From Microcaldota archaeon (GTDB taxonomy: Archaea; Micrarchaeota; Micrarchaeia; Micrarchaeales; CABMGC01): a stretch of DNA of 14,406 nt. This document shows positions 1 through 7,014 of this stretch, one piece after another. Made by a program: the position numbers and the translations under genes. The DNA lies in the NCBI GenBank assembly GCA_030043435.1, contig JASHXR010000015.1, positions 1-14,406 of the forward strand, written 5' to 3'. How positions within the stretch are numbered: position 1 is the first letter of the stretch; every line of letters begins with the position of its first letter. The notes beneath the pieces were generated by a model. That model was not told where the DNA came from. It saw only the letters and a program-made list of their open reading frames with translations, and searched no databases.

Positions 1-1
1 C

Positions 2-2320
2 AGGGAGAGGTACCACCTGCTCAAGTGGGGGCATCGCGCATTCAGGCACTTCCGCGTCTTCCCTCCCTCGGCAGGCATCTGCCACCAGGTCAACCTGGAG
101 CACCTTGCGTCCTGCGTCTCCCTTAAGGCGCATGGGCGTGCCGAGCTCGCGCACCCGGACACCCTGGTCGGCACAGACTCGCACACGACCATGATAGGCG
201 GACTGGGCACCGTGGGGTTCGGGGTCGGCGGCATAGAGGCCGAGGCGGCGCTGCTCGGCGAGCCTGTCCCTGTGACCATGCCGCGCGTCCTTGGCGTCAG
301 GCTCAAGGGCGCGCTCGGCGACGGCGTCACAGCGATGGACTTCGCGCTCAGCATGACGAAGACCCTAAGGGAGAAGGGGGTCGTCGGCGCGTTCGTAGAG
401 TTCTTCGGCCGAGGAGTCGGAGCTCTCTCGCTGCCGGACCGCGCTACTCTCTCGAACATGTGCCCGGAGTATGGCGCCACTGTGGCGCTCTTCCCGGTAG
501 ACGAGGAGACGCTGAGGTACCTGAGGGAGACTGGGAGGGAGGAGCGCCAGATAGAGCTTGTGGAGAGGTACTTCAAGGCCCAGGGGATGTTCGGCGTTGA
601 GACAGGAGGGATAGAGTTCAGCGATACGATAGAGGTAGACCTCGGTGCCATAGAGCCCTCGGTCTCGGGGCCTTCCCAGCCTAAGCAGGTGGTGGCGCTC
701 TCCAGGATAGGGGAGAGCTTCGAGAGGTCGTTCCTTGCAGAGGGGGCGAGCTCCGAGAGCTCCATGAGCGTTGCCGATTATACCAGGTGGTCGTCGGAGG
801 GCTTCGCCGCCCACGAAGGGAAGAGGCGCGAAGCGACTAGGGACAGGAAGGCGAACAGGGTGGACCTCGAGTACGGCGACGGGTACCGGACCACACTCGG
901 CGACGGAGACGTAGTGATCTCTTCTATAACAAGCTGCACGAACACCTCCAACCCCTCTGCGATGATAGGCGCGGGCATACTTGCCAAGAAGGCCCTCGCG
1001 CGCGGCCTCTCTGTGGACACGAGGAGGGTCAAGACGAGCCTGGGGCCGGGGTCGCGCGTCGTCGTAGGCTACCTGGAGAGGGCGGGGCTACTCGGCCCGC
1101 TCGCCAGGCTAGGGTACGGGCTCGTCGGGTTCGGGTGCATAACGTGCATCGGGAACTCCGGGGCGCTGATAGAGAAGCAGAGCGATGCCATAAACGCCAA
1201 CAACCTAGACGTGGCAGCTGTGCTCTCCGGCAACAGGAACTACGAGGCGAGGATACACAGGGACGTCAGGGCCAACTACCTCATGTCGCCTGCCCTCGTC
1301 GTGGCGTTCGGAATCGCAGGCACGGTACTCAGGGACCTCACCAAGGAGCCGGTAGGGAGGAACGCGAATGGCGAGGAGGTCTTCCTGAAGGAGATCTGGC
1401 CGTCGAGGAAGGAGATAGACGAGGTGATGCGCGCGTCGATGGACTCCGGGCTCTTCCTGAGGGAGTACGGCAAGACCATCCACGACGTCAACCCGTACTG
1501 GAACTCGATACGCAGCTCCGAGGAGCTGCTCTATAGATGGGACCCGAAGAGCACGTATGTCATGCTGCCGCCGTTCTTCGAAGCAGGGGATAGAGGGACG
1601 GACGGTGTGGATGGGGCCAGGGTGCTGGCGCTCTTCGGGGACTCGGTCTCTACCGACCACATCTCGCCGGCAGGAGCGATAGGCCCGACGAGCCCGGCGG
1701 GAAGGTACCTCTCCGGGCTCGGCGTGGCGCAGGACGACTTCAACACTTACGGCGCGCGGAGGGGGAACCACGAGGTCATGATCAGGGGCACGTTCGCGAA
1801 CAACAGGCTCAGGAACCTCCTCGCCAAAGACAAGGAGGGCGGGTATACGGTACATTATCCGACAGGGGAGGAGATGACCATCTTCGATGCGGCGATGAGG
1901 TACAAGGACGCGCGAGTGCCGCTTATCGTCATAGCGGGGAGGGAGTATGGATCTGGAAGCTCGAGGGACTGGGCGGCGAAGGGCCCGATGCTGCTTGGCG
2001 TAAGGGCTGTGGTGGCGGAGAGCTTCGAGCGCATACACAGGTCCAACCTGATAGGCATGGGCGTCCTGCCGCTGCAGTTCGCCGAGGGTGACAACGCGGG
2101 GTCGCTGAAGATCGACTGCACCAAGCCGGTGAGCATAGAGACGGATGGGTTGGCGCCGCGCTCCGGCGCGACGATGAGGTTCGCATCCGCGGGGAGCGGC
2201 AGAGCGGGCACTGCGCGCCTGACCGTCAGGATAGAGACGCCGATAGAACTCGAGTATTATAAAGCCGGCGGGATATTAAGATACGTGGCGAGGAGGTTCC
2301 TCGACAACAAGGGGGTGTGA
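2..2320 (+). CDS. acnA: Aconitate hydratase, AcnA type, 5'-truncated
   Basis: Interconverts citrate and isocitrate through cis-aconitate in the TCA cycle, in the cytoplasm, using a [4Fe-4S] cluster. The window opens inside the gene: the frame is already open at base 2 and encodes the conserved aconitase segments ERYHLLKWG, GICHQVNLEHLA and TLVGTDSHTTMIGG before the first in-window ATG at 191, so 191 is not the true start. The three cluster cysteines are seen in ITSCTNTSNP (codon at 935) and GFGCITCIGNSG (codons at 1136 and 1145). The swivel domain carries GDSVSTDHISPAG, NTYGARRGNHEVM and GREYGSGSSRDWAAKG, which hold substrate-binding residues. About 772 residues are present of a family length near 890, so roughly 110-120 N-terminal residues are missing. 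The family motif PPGTGICHQ reads PPSAGICHQ here. The stop overlaps the ATG of the following malate dehydrogenase, so the two are surely co-transcribed and translationally coupled. The promoter lies outside the window. Confidence 0.96.
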   Translation, partial: RERYHLLKWGHRAFRHFRVFPPSAGICHQVNLEHLASCVSLKAHGRAELAHPDTLVGTDSHTTMIGGLGTVGFGVGGIEAEAALLGEPVPVTMPRVLGVRLKGALGDGVTAMDFALSMTKTLREKGVVGAFVEFFGRGVGALSLPDRATLSNMCPEYGATVALFPVDEETLRYLRETGREERQIELVERYFKAQGMFGVETGGIEFSDTIEVDLGAIEPSVSGPSQPKQVVALSRIGESFERSFLAEGASSESSMSVADYTRWSSEGFAAHEGKRREATRDRKANRVDLEYGDGYRTTLGDGDVVISSITSCTNTSNPSAMIGAGILAKKALARGLSVDTRRVKTSLGPGSRVVVGYLERAGLLGPLARLGYGLVGFGCITCIGNSGALIEKQSDAINANNLDVAAVLSGNRNYEARIHRDVRANYLMSPALVVAFGIAGTVLRDLTKEPVGRNANGEEVFLKEIWPSRKEIDEVMRASMDSGLFLREYGKTIHDVNPYWNSIRSSEELLYRWDPKSTYVMLPPFFEAGDRGTDGVDGARVLALFGDSVSTDHISPAGAIGPTSPAGRYLSGLGVAQDDFNTYGARRGNHEVMIRGTFANNRLRNLLAKDKEGGYTVHYPTGEEMTIFDAAMRYKDARVPLIVIAGREYGSGSSRDWAAKGPMLLGVRAVVAESFERIHRSNLIGMGVLPLQFAEGDNAGSLKIDCTKPVSIETDGLAPRSGATMRFASAGSGRAGTARLTVRIETPIELEYYKAGGILRYVARRFLDNKGV

Positions 2321-3240
2321 TGGCCAAGGTCTCTATAATAGGGGCGGGGAAGGTCGGGTCGACGCTGGCGCAGCTGCTCGCCTACCGCGACCTCTGCGAC
2401 GTAGTCCTGTGGAATAGGACGCCTGACACTGCCAGGGGCATCGCTCTGGACATAATGGAGAGCGCGCCGATAGAGGGCTTCGGCGCCGAGGTCTCTGGCA
2501 CAGGCGAATACAAGGACATCTCGGACAGCGAGGTGGTGGTCATCACGGCTGGGGCGCAGCGCAAGGAGGGCATGTCGAGGGACGAGCTGCTCAATACCAA
2601 CGCAGCGATAGTAAGGGATGCGGCGCGCGCGGTGAAGGAGTACGCCCCAGAATCAATCATGGTCGTGCTCACCAACCCGCTTGATGCGATGGCGTATGTA
2701 GCCATGAAGGGGAGCGGATTCCCCAAGCAGAGGGTGGTGGGCCAGGCGGGCATTCTGGACACGGCGCGGTTCAGGCTCTTCATAGCCTGCCATCTCGGCG
2801 TAAGCGCGAGGAGCGTGGAGTCGCTTGTGCTCGGGAGCCACGGCGACCTGATGGTGCCGCTTGTGAGGCACACGCGCGTGTCGGGGGAGCGGGTAGAGGA
2901 GCTGGTGGATGACAAGGCGCTCGCATCATTGATAGACAGGACCAGGGATGGCGGAGCTGAGATAATAAAGCTGGAGAGGTCGAGCGCCTTCTACGCGCCT
3001 GCCTCTGCGCTCTCGCAGATGGTGGCTTCGATACTGGGGGATAAGAAGGAGATACTTCCGTGCTCGGCCTATCTGGAGGGCGAGTATGGCATCAATGGAG
3101 TGTTCATCGGCGTGCCTGTGGCGCTGGGCAAGGCGGGGATAGAGAGGGTATACGAGTTCAGTATAGCGGAGCGCGAGCTTGCGGCGCTCAGGCTCTCGGC
3201 GGAGAGGACGAAGGAGTTGGTGCACGCGCTGAAGGCGTAA
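2320..3240 (+). CDS. mdh: Malate dehydrogenase (LDH/MDH superfamily)
   Basis: Oxidises malate to oxaloacetate, or the reverse, in the cytoplasm; the TCA partner of the aconitase just upstream. Counting from the ATG at 2320 it has 306 residues, normal for the LDH-like MDH family. The dinucleotide loop is GAGKVG (8-13). The substrate-selecting arginine is R81 in AQRKEGMSR, where lactate dehydrogenases have glutamine, which makes malate/oxaloacetate the likely pair. Other catalytic residues are R87, N119 in LTNPLD, D147 and R150 in LDTARFR, and H174 in GSHGD. The end of the second beta strand reads WNRT (N32-R33-T34) where NAD-specific enzymes have an acidic residue, which suggests NADP(H) use (inference). 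The ATG overlaps the aconitase TGA (TGATG), implying coupled translation; a GTG at 2317 in frame is a less likely start. Confidence 0.95.
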   Translation: MAKVSIIGAGKVGSTLAQLLAYRDLCDVVLWNRTPDTARGIALDIMESAPIEGFGAEVSGTGEYKDISDSEVVVITAGAQRKEGMSRDELLNTNAAIVRDAARAVKEYAPESIMVVLTNPLDAMAYVAMKGSGFPKQRVVGQAGILDTARFRLFIACHLGVSARSVESLVLGSHGDLMVPLVRHTRVSGERVEELVDDKALASLIDRTRDGGAEIIKLERSSAFYAPASALSQMVASILGDKKEILPCSAYLEGEYGINGVFIGVPVALGKAGIERVYEFSIAERELAALRLSAERTKELVHALKA

Positions 3241-3335
3241 CAGGCGCGTAGACCTGGCTGGGCTCGGGATCTTTGTGTCGGCACGGATCGCTCCGTAGCG
3301 CTACCAATAGCCCAACTGTGCTGATATGACAGATG
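3241..3335. other. Short convergent intergenic gap
   Basis: This 95-nt gap separates the 3' ends of mdh (+) and the tRNA-Gly gene (-). I see no gene and no clear T-run terminator on either strand. It contains a 10-base perfect palindrome, GTAGCGCTAC at 3295-3304, which is too short to interpret. Confidence 0.6.
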
Positions 3336-3421
3336 TGCGTCCGCCGGGATTTGAACCCGGGTCGTTGGCTTTTTCCTTATATATGGGAAGCCAAAGTCCT
3401 ACCAGGCTAGACTACGGACGC
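3336..3421 (-). tRNA. tRNA-Gly (CCC anticodon) with a 13-nt intron
   Basis: The minus strand folds into a complete cloverleaf. The seven acceptor pairs are perfect (GCGTCCG with CGGACGC), the D-stem is GTCT/GGAC, the anticodon stem TTGGC/GCCAA and the T-arm CCGGG-TTCAAAT-CCCGG. The discriminator base is A and no CCA is encoded, as usual in archaea. The anticodon loop is 20 nt long rather than 7. Removing 13 nt after position 37 gives the loop TTCCCAA with anticodon CCC (bases 3385-3387), a glycine tRNA. There is no clear TATA box upstream. The gene lies 70 nt beyond the PAC2 stop on the same strand, so it may be processed from the operon transcript. Isotype is assigned from the anticodon. Confidence 0.92.
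3371..3383 (-). other. Archaeal tRNA intron (position 37/38) with bulge-helix-bulge signal
   Basis: In the unspliced loop TTCC (exon) pairs with GGAA (intron) to give exactly a 4-bp central helix. It is flanked by a 3-nt bulge CAT on the 5' side and a 3-nt bulge AAA on the 3' side. Cutting each bulge after its second base removes a 13-nt intron and leaves a normal 7-nt loop. The distal helix is missing because only the five bases ATATA plus A close the hairpin, so this is a relaxed (hBH-type) motif for the splicing endonuclease. Confidence 0.88.
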
Positions 3422-3491
3422 TTTTGATGGCTTGGCTTTCGACTTGTACTCGCTTGTCTGGACCGATGATTGCCGCATGGGAAGCCGGGAC

Positions 3492-4253
3492 TTACCTTAT
3501 GTAGGAGAGGGGCTGGTTTGGGGGCTGCGGTTCCGGACCCGCCTGTGACCTCTCCATCTCCTTCAGCAGCTTCTCGGTCTCCGCCTTTATCCTGTCTATG
3601 TTCGAGAGGTCGACGTCGAGGTCGAGCATCGACTTGAGCTTCTCGAGCACAGCCCTCGCCGCGTTGGCGTCTATCTCAAGCATGCCGGTCTCGCCCATAA
3701 GGCAGGCTGCCGGTATCCCGTACTTCTTGGAGAATGCCGGGATGAGCCCCGCCGAGCCCCAGATCGCCCCTGCCGCCTTGCCAAGCACTACGCCGTGCTT
3801 CGCGAGGTCGGTCCTCGTCGCGCCGTCTGTGGCGACCCCGAAGACCCTTGGGCTGCTGACGTACTGGTTGGTTATGCTGTAGCCGCCTACGGTGTAGATG
3901 GCCTTCCCGCCCAGGGACTTGAAGAACCTCACTATCCTCTCGTTTATCTCGTACTGGCCCTCCGGGGTGCCGGCCTGCATGTCTCCGACGAGGATGACTA
4001 TGGCCTGTCCGGTCTTCCCGTTCCTGAAGCTGTAGAAGCGGTTGGAGACCATCCTTATGCCGCCGTTCTTCATCATGATGGCCTGGTGGAGGAAGTGGGG
4101 CGAGTAGAGCGTGGCAAGCCTCTTCGCGCCGAGTGTGGTCCGGAGGTGCTCTCCGACCAGCGAGCCTACGGTGCCTATTCCCGGCAGCCCTACTATCAGA
4201 ACCGCGCCCTTGAGCTTCTCCTTCCTATTGAGGTATATCGTGGTCTTCTCCAT
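3492..4253 (-). CDS. PAC2-family protein (proteasome assembly chaperone-like)
   Basis: A 253-residue cytoplasmic protein of the PAC2 family (DUF75). Family features seen are the N-terminal VLIVGLPGIGTVGSLVGEHL (about 18-37), the segment VILVGDMQAGTPEGQYEI (about 86-103) and TVGGYSI after it. Further on come GAIWGSAGLIPAFSKKYGIPAACLMGETG and a C-terminal helical, charged tail. Eukaryotic relatives chaperone proteasome alpha-subunit assembly; the role of the archaeal members is not settled, so a proteasome-related function is inference. The ATG follows the aIF2-alpha stop by 3 nt, and in many archaea a PAC2 gene sits at the end of this translation operon, which supports the assignment. The proline-rich C-terminus (last 15 or so residues) looks disordered. 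Confidence 0.88.
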   Translation of the reverse strand: MEKTTIYLNRKEKLKGAVLIVGLPGIGTVGSLVGEHLRTTLGAKRLATLYSPHFLHQAIMMKNGGIRMVSNRFYSFRNGKTGQAIVILVGDMQAGTPEGQYEINERIVRFFKSLGGKAIYTVGGYSITNQYVSSPRVFGVATDGATRTDLAKHGVVLGKAAGAIWGSAGLIPAFSKKYGIPAACLMGETGMLEIDANAARAVLEKLKSMLDLDVDLSNIDRIKAETEKLLKEMERSQAGPEPQPPNQPLSYIR

Positions 4254-4256
4254 CAG

Positions 4257-5015
4257 CTACGCCCTCGAATTCCTGATTGAGAATGCGATGCGGTTGTGGT
4301 AGCTCTCGAGCACAGCCTTGGCTGCATTTATCTTCTCCTCTGCCAGCGGGTAGCTCGATGCCTCTGCAGTGAGCCTGTAGTGCGGCGCCCCTAGGTAGAG
4401 GACCTCGACGCCCTTCTGTTCCATCCCGGAGAGCGCCTCCCTAATAAGGCTGATGCCCGAGCCCACGTCGGACGTAGTCATCTCCACAGTGTAGGAGACA
4501 GTACATTTCTTGGGCTTTATCGTCTTGAATACGAGGTCGTAGAGCGCCTGTTTGAACCCCGCCTCTGTGATGCCGGAGAGGGGATCCTTCTTCTCGAATA
4601 TGTCGTTTATGAGGTCGCTGTACGTCTGCTCCCTTGCAGCGACCTCCTTGAGTATCTCGGCTCTTTTCGCCTCGGTCTTCGAGGCCGCGAGGGCCTTGGT
4701 GAAGATGGACTCTGCCCTCTTCTCGAGGTTGTACTCAGAGAGTTTGGTCTTCTTCTCCCCTGCCCTGGCCTTCTTGAACGAGATGTCTATCGCGCGCTTA
4801 GCCGTGTCTACGAAGATGACCTTGGCGACGTCACGCTGCCCCTCCTTCACGAACTCGTGGATGTTCTTGATCCACCCAGACGCTATCTCGGATATGGGGA
4901 GATATGCCTCCATGTTGTATTCCTGGAGGGTGCAGTACGCGCCGTAATGCATTATCTTGTTTACCTTTACGATGACCAGATCGCCTATGTTGGGCATCTC
5001 CTTCTTTATTATCAT
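4257..5015 (-). CDS. eif2a: Translation initiation factor 2 subunit alpha (aIF2-alpha)
   Basis: Alpha subunit of the heterotrimeric aIF2, which carries initiator Met-tRNA to the small ribosomal subunit. The 252-residue protein begins with an S1/OB domain (about 7-85): GDLVIVKVNKIMHYGAYCTL, then YLPISEIASGWIKNI and HEFVKEGQRDVAKV, ending IDISFKKA. A helical domain follows (about 88-165), and then the C-terminal alpha-beta domain that contacts the gamma subunit. It is slightly shorter than the usual 260-275 residues. The ATG at 5015 is 4 nt after the L44e stop; a second ATG six codons in is an alternative start. It is the third gene of a tight operon (GINS, L44e, aIF2-alpha, PAC2). The nop10 gene that often follows it is not here. 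Confidence 0.94.
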   Translation of the reverse strand: MIIKKEMPNIGDLVIVKVNKIMHYGAYCTLQEYNMEAYLPISEIASGWIKNIHEFVKEGQRDVAKVIFVDTAKRAIDISFKKARAGEKKTKLSEYNLEKRAESIFTKALAASKTEAKRAEILKEVAAREQTYSDLINDIFEKKDPLSGITEAGFKQALYDLVFKTIKPKKCTVSYTVEMTTSDVGSGISLIREALSGMEQKGVEVLYLGAPHYRLTAEASSYPLAEEKINAAKAVLESYHNRIAFSIRNSRA

Positions 5016-5019
5016 CGCA

Positions 5020-5301
5020 TCAGCGCTTTATCTCGATCTTCTTCTTCGTCCTCATGCCGATTACGCGGTCAGTGACCTTGCCGCACGACGCACACTTGAG
5101 CATGACCTTCTGCTTCTTGCCCAGCTTCTTCGGGTGTATCTTAGGCTCGACGCTCCCCACATAGCCGCTTATCGCCCTGTTGTGCCTCCTGGTGCCTATG
5201 CTAAGCCCCGACGTCTGCTTCTTGGTATAAGGCCTTACGCTCTGCTTTGTGTGCTTGTTGCAGAACCTGCAGTATGCGGTTATCTCTCCTGCTATCTTCA
5301 T
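5020..5301 (-). CDS. rpl44e: 50S ribosomal protein L44e
   Basis: Zinc-ribbon protein of the large ribosomal subunit, close to the E site, found in archaea and eukaryotes. From the ATG at 5301 it is 93 residues, the normal family length. Zinc ligands are CRFC (C11, C14) and a second pair CASC near residue 73. The family signature is seen in KHTKQSVRPY, GTRRHNRAISGYVGS and the lysine-rich C-terminus. The frame is open further upstream to 5334, but that start would add 11 unconserved residues and overlap the GINS gene, while the ATG at 5301 has GGAG about 6 nt before it. I therefore chose 5301. The gene lies 22 nt after GINS and 4 nt before aIF2-alpha. The rps27e gene usually found between L44e and aIF2-alpha is absent. 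Confidence 0.95.
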   Translation of the reverse strand: MKIAGEITAYCRFCNKHTKQSVRPYTKKQTSGLSIGTRRHNRAISGYVGSVEPKIHPKKLGKKQKVMLKCASCGKVTDRVIGMRTKKKIEIKR

Positions 5302-5323
5302 GGTCTCTCCTTCTCGCGCCGTC

Positions 5324-5821
5324 TCATCCGACAAGCTCCCCTATCTTGTTGTTGATGATGAACTCGGCGTCGTCGGGGTCGTCGGGCTGCACTATCTCGC
5401 CCTCCTGGTAAGGGCCCAGCTTCCTTCCCTTATTAGTTATTACTTCTGGTATTTTTATAAGTATCTTTATCTTCCTTGTCTTTGGCAGCGCGGCCTCACC
5501 GCTGTTGAGGGTGGAGAGGAGTTTTTGGTATAGTGCGTCTTCCTCGGGCGGCAGGTGCTCCGGTGGGGTCTTGCCATAAGCCAGGTAGATGAGGAGCTTT
5601 TGCGTCCTCTTCGCCTTCAGAGCGTTCAGCGCTGTTCTCCTATTCTGCAGTTCGGCGACGCTTCCGGTACCCATAGATGTGAAGGACCGCTCGACTGCAG
5701 CGTAAAACCCCCTAGGCAGCGGCAGCAGCTCTCCGGTCTTCTTCTCGTCTGCAAGCTTCGCTACTATCACTTCAGTCCCTATCTCGGCTTCCGCCACATC
5801 AGCACCCTTGTGTGAGACCAC
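5324..5821 (-). CDS. GINS complex subunit (Gins51-like)
   Basis: Probable subunit of the GINS complex, which joins MCM and GAN/Cdc45 at the replication fork. The 165-residue protein has an N-terminal helical A domain containing LPRGFYAAVE (about 35-44) and KRTQKLLIYLAYG (about 71-83). A short B domain at the C-terminus reads IKIPEVITNKGRKLGPYQEGE and ends in INNKIGELV. The A-then-B order is that of Sld5/Psf1 and archaeal Gins51. The assignment rests on pattern recognition and is good but not certain at subunit level. The start is a GTG at 5821; a GTG 13 codons later is possible. The gene heads the operon with L44e, aIF2-alpha and PAC2, linking replication with translation genes. Confidence 0.85.
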   Translation of the reverse strand: MVSHKGADVAEAEIGTEVIVAKLADEKKTGELLPLPRGFYAAVERSFTSMGTGSVAELQNRRTALNALKAKRTQKLLIYLAYGKTPPEHLPPEEDALYQKLLSTLNSGEAALPKTRKIKILIKIPEVITNKGRKLGPYQEGEIVQPDDPDDAEFIINNKIGELVG

Positions 5822-5880
5822 ATTTCCACTATTAAAAACAACAAAAACGCACAGAACAGATTAGATATATGGCGTAGATG

Positions 5881-5900
5881 TAGTATATATTATATAAAGG
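5881..5900 (-). promoter_or_regulatory. TATA box for the GINS-L44e-aIF2alpha-PAC2 operon
   Basis: On the minus strand this reads CCTTTATATAATATATACTA, a strong archaeal TATA element in an AT-rich island. A start about 26 nt downstream, near 5867, would give a leader of roughly 45 nt. A second TATA-like ATATAT lies at 5866-5871, so the start site cannot be fixed by eye. Confidence 0.65.
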
Positions 5901-5971
5901 AAACGCGAATAGTGGAAGTAAGGGGGGTATAGTATCGAACCGGCGCAACTGCGTGGCGTTGGGAAATGTAA

Positions 5972-6046
5972 TAGCGGGAGATGGATTTGAACCATCGATC
6001 TCCGGGTTATGAGCCCGGCGGGCACTCCATGCTACCCTACCCCGCT
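5972..6046 (-). tRNA. Initiator tRNA-Met (CAT anticodon)
   Basis: The minus strand gives a full cloverleaf with acceptor AGCGGGG/TCCCGCT, anticodon stem CCGGG/CCCGG with loop CTCATAA (anticodon bases 6009-6011), and T-arm GATGG-TTCAAAT-CCATC. The A1-T72 pair and the run of G-C pairs beneath the anticodon loop (GGG with CCC) are the signature of the archaeal initiator rather than elongator tRNA-Met. Pair 7-66 is G-T. No CCA is encoded; the discriminator is A. It has its own TATA box about 40 nt upstream. Confidence 0.96.
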
Positions 6047-6078
6047 ACAATATCAACTACCTCTTTTCTATCTCCCAA

Positions 6079-6090
6079 GGTTAATAAACC
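6079..6090 (-). promoter_or_regulatory. TATA box for initiator tRNA-Met
   Basis: The minus strand reads GGTTTATTAACC, centred about 38-40 nt before the tRNA 5' end. That is the expected place if transcription starts about 26 nt further on with a short 5' leader removed by RNase P. Confidence 0.65.
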
Positions 6091-6139
6091 TTCTAACAAC
6101 ACCCTCCTGTGCTATCAGATAATAAAAACAGCCGCCAGC

Positions 6140-6913
6140 TTAGGAGATGCTGCCGTCTCTGAAGAGCATGCTTGCCTGCTCCCTGTTAAGGACCTGGAGG
6201 ATTTTGCCGCAACCCTCGCACTTGAAGTTGAGCTCGAACGCCGAGTCGAAAGGAAGTATGGTCTTCTGGTTCTTATAGCACACTTCGCAGTAGAAGAAGT
6301 CGTTGCACCCCTCCTGGAGGTGGACGCGCTGGCTCTTCTGCCTCTCCATCAGCGCATTGTTGAATACGGCAAGCTTCTCCCTATCCAGATGCCACTTGAA
6401 GGTAAGCCAGCCCTTGCCATCCTTGTTTATATCATACCGGGTTATCCCATACCCGTTAAGGACATTGAGCATCCTCCTCATCTCGTTTACCTTCATGTCC
6501 ATCATCACTGCAAGCTTCTCGTCAGTGCGCGGTGACGTGTTCAATGACTTCACCACACTGACGCCCTGCCTGCCCACGCTCTTCATTATGAATTCAGCGA
6601 AGAGGCTGTTGGAGATTATGCGCTCTGCCTCCTTTATCCTCTCTGCCTCGTAAGCCACTATGACCGGGTCTACCTTCTCAAGCGCCGCGCTCCCGTGCCT
6701 GTCCCTTCCCGGCGCTATCCTTTTGGCACCATGCGCCGCACTCCCCGGCGCTGCCTTCTTCTGCGCATGCGCCTTTCTGCCCGCCAGCTTCCTCGCCATG
6801 CCCGGTGCGGCCTTATGAGCGCCACGACCCGCCATCTTGCGCTGTGCCAAGCCCTTCCTGCCAGCCTTGGCTCCGCTGCGCCTTGAAATAGTCATCTTCT
6901 TGCTCTTCTGCAT
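6140..6913 (-). CDS. tfe: Transcription initiation factor E alpha (TFE) with long basic N-terminal extension
   Basis: Archaeal homologue of TFIIE-alpha, which helps open the promoter and stabilises the RNA polymerase clamp. The conserved core starts near residue 84. A winged helix spans about 95-185, with KVNEMRRMLNVLNGYGITRY and GWLTFKWHLDREK. A zinc ribbon has C209 and C212 (FYCEVC) and C232 and C235 (KCEGCG). The core alone matches the usual 170-180 residues, but the protein is 257 long. Residues 1-78 form a low-complexity Ala/Gly/Lys/Arg/His tail with 22 Lys or Arg and a single acidic residue, unlike normal TFE. The ATG at 6913 has GGGAG about 6 nt upstream, supporting the long form; a GTG at residue 86 could give a core-only protein. 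TATA-like elements lie upstream at 7007-7014 and 6985-6994. Confidence 0.9.
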   Translation of the reverse strand: MQKSKKMTISRRSGAKAGRKGLAQRKMAGRGAHKAAPGMARKLAGRKAHAQKKAAPGSAAHGAKRIAPGRDRHGSAALEKVDPVIVAYEAERIKEAERIISNSLFAEFIMKSVGRQGVSVVKSLNTSPRTDEKLAVMMDMKVNEMRRMLNVLNGYGITRYDINKDGKGWLTFKWHLDREKLAVFNNALMERQKSQRVHLQEGCNDFFYCEVCYKNQKTILPFDSAFELNFKCEGCGKILQVLNREQASMLFRDGSIS

Positions 6914-7006
6914 AAGATCTCCCGCGCCAGTCTACTGCACGCATCTCTCATAGCCACATGCCGGAGACGCCATTCCTGCTCGCATCATATATTACACATG
7001 CCTCAT

Positions 7007-7014
7007 ATTTATAT
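7007..7014 (-). promoter_or_regulatory. TATA box for TFE
   Basis: The minus strand reads GATATAAATATG, a good archaeal TATA element; the start would be near 6983 with a leader of about 70 nt. A second candidate, TAATATATGA, lies at 6985-6994 and would shorten the leader to about 50 nt. The leader contains a 13-codon ATG-to-TAG frame (6973-6932), probably meaningless. Confidence 0.55.

Noticed and set aside
191..193. ATG at 191 as the aconitase start
   Set aside because: Conserved aconitase residues are encoded upstream in the same frame to the window edge, so the gene is truncated and not short.
3295..3304. Ten-base palindrome GTAGCGCTAC as a terminator or operator
   Set aside because: No T-run follows and such a short palindrome is expected by chance in this amount of sequence.
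5302..5334. Longer start for L44e
   Set aside because: It adds 11 unconserved residues and overlaps the GINS gene; the ATG at 5301 gives the family length and has a GGAG motif at good spacing.
5981..6535. 184-codon plus-strand frame across tRNA-Met and TFE
   Set aside because: It runs through the tRNA and the antisense of the TFE zinc ribbon; a shadow of real genes.
6932..6973. 13-codon upstream reading frame in the TFE leader
   Set aside because: Too short, no coding signature, and whether it is even within the leader depends on which TATA box is used.
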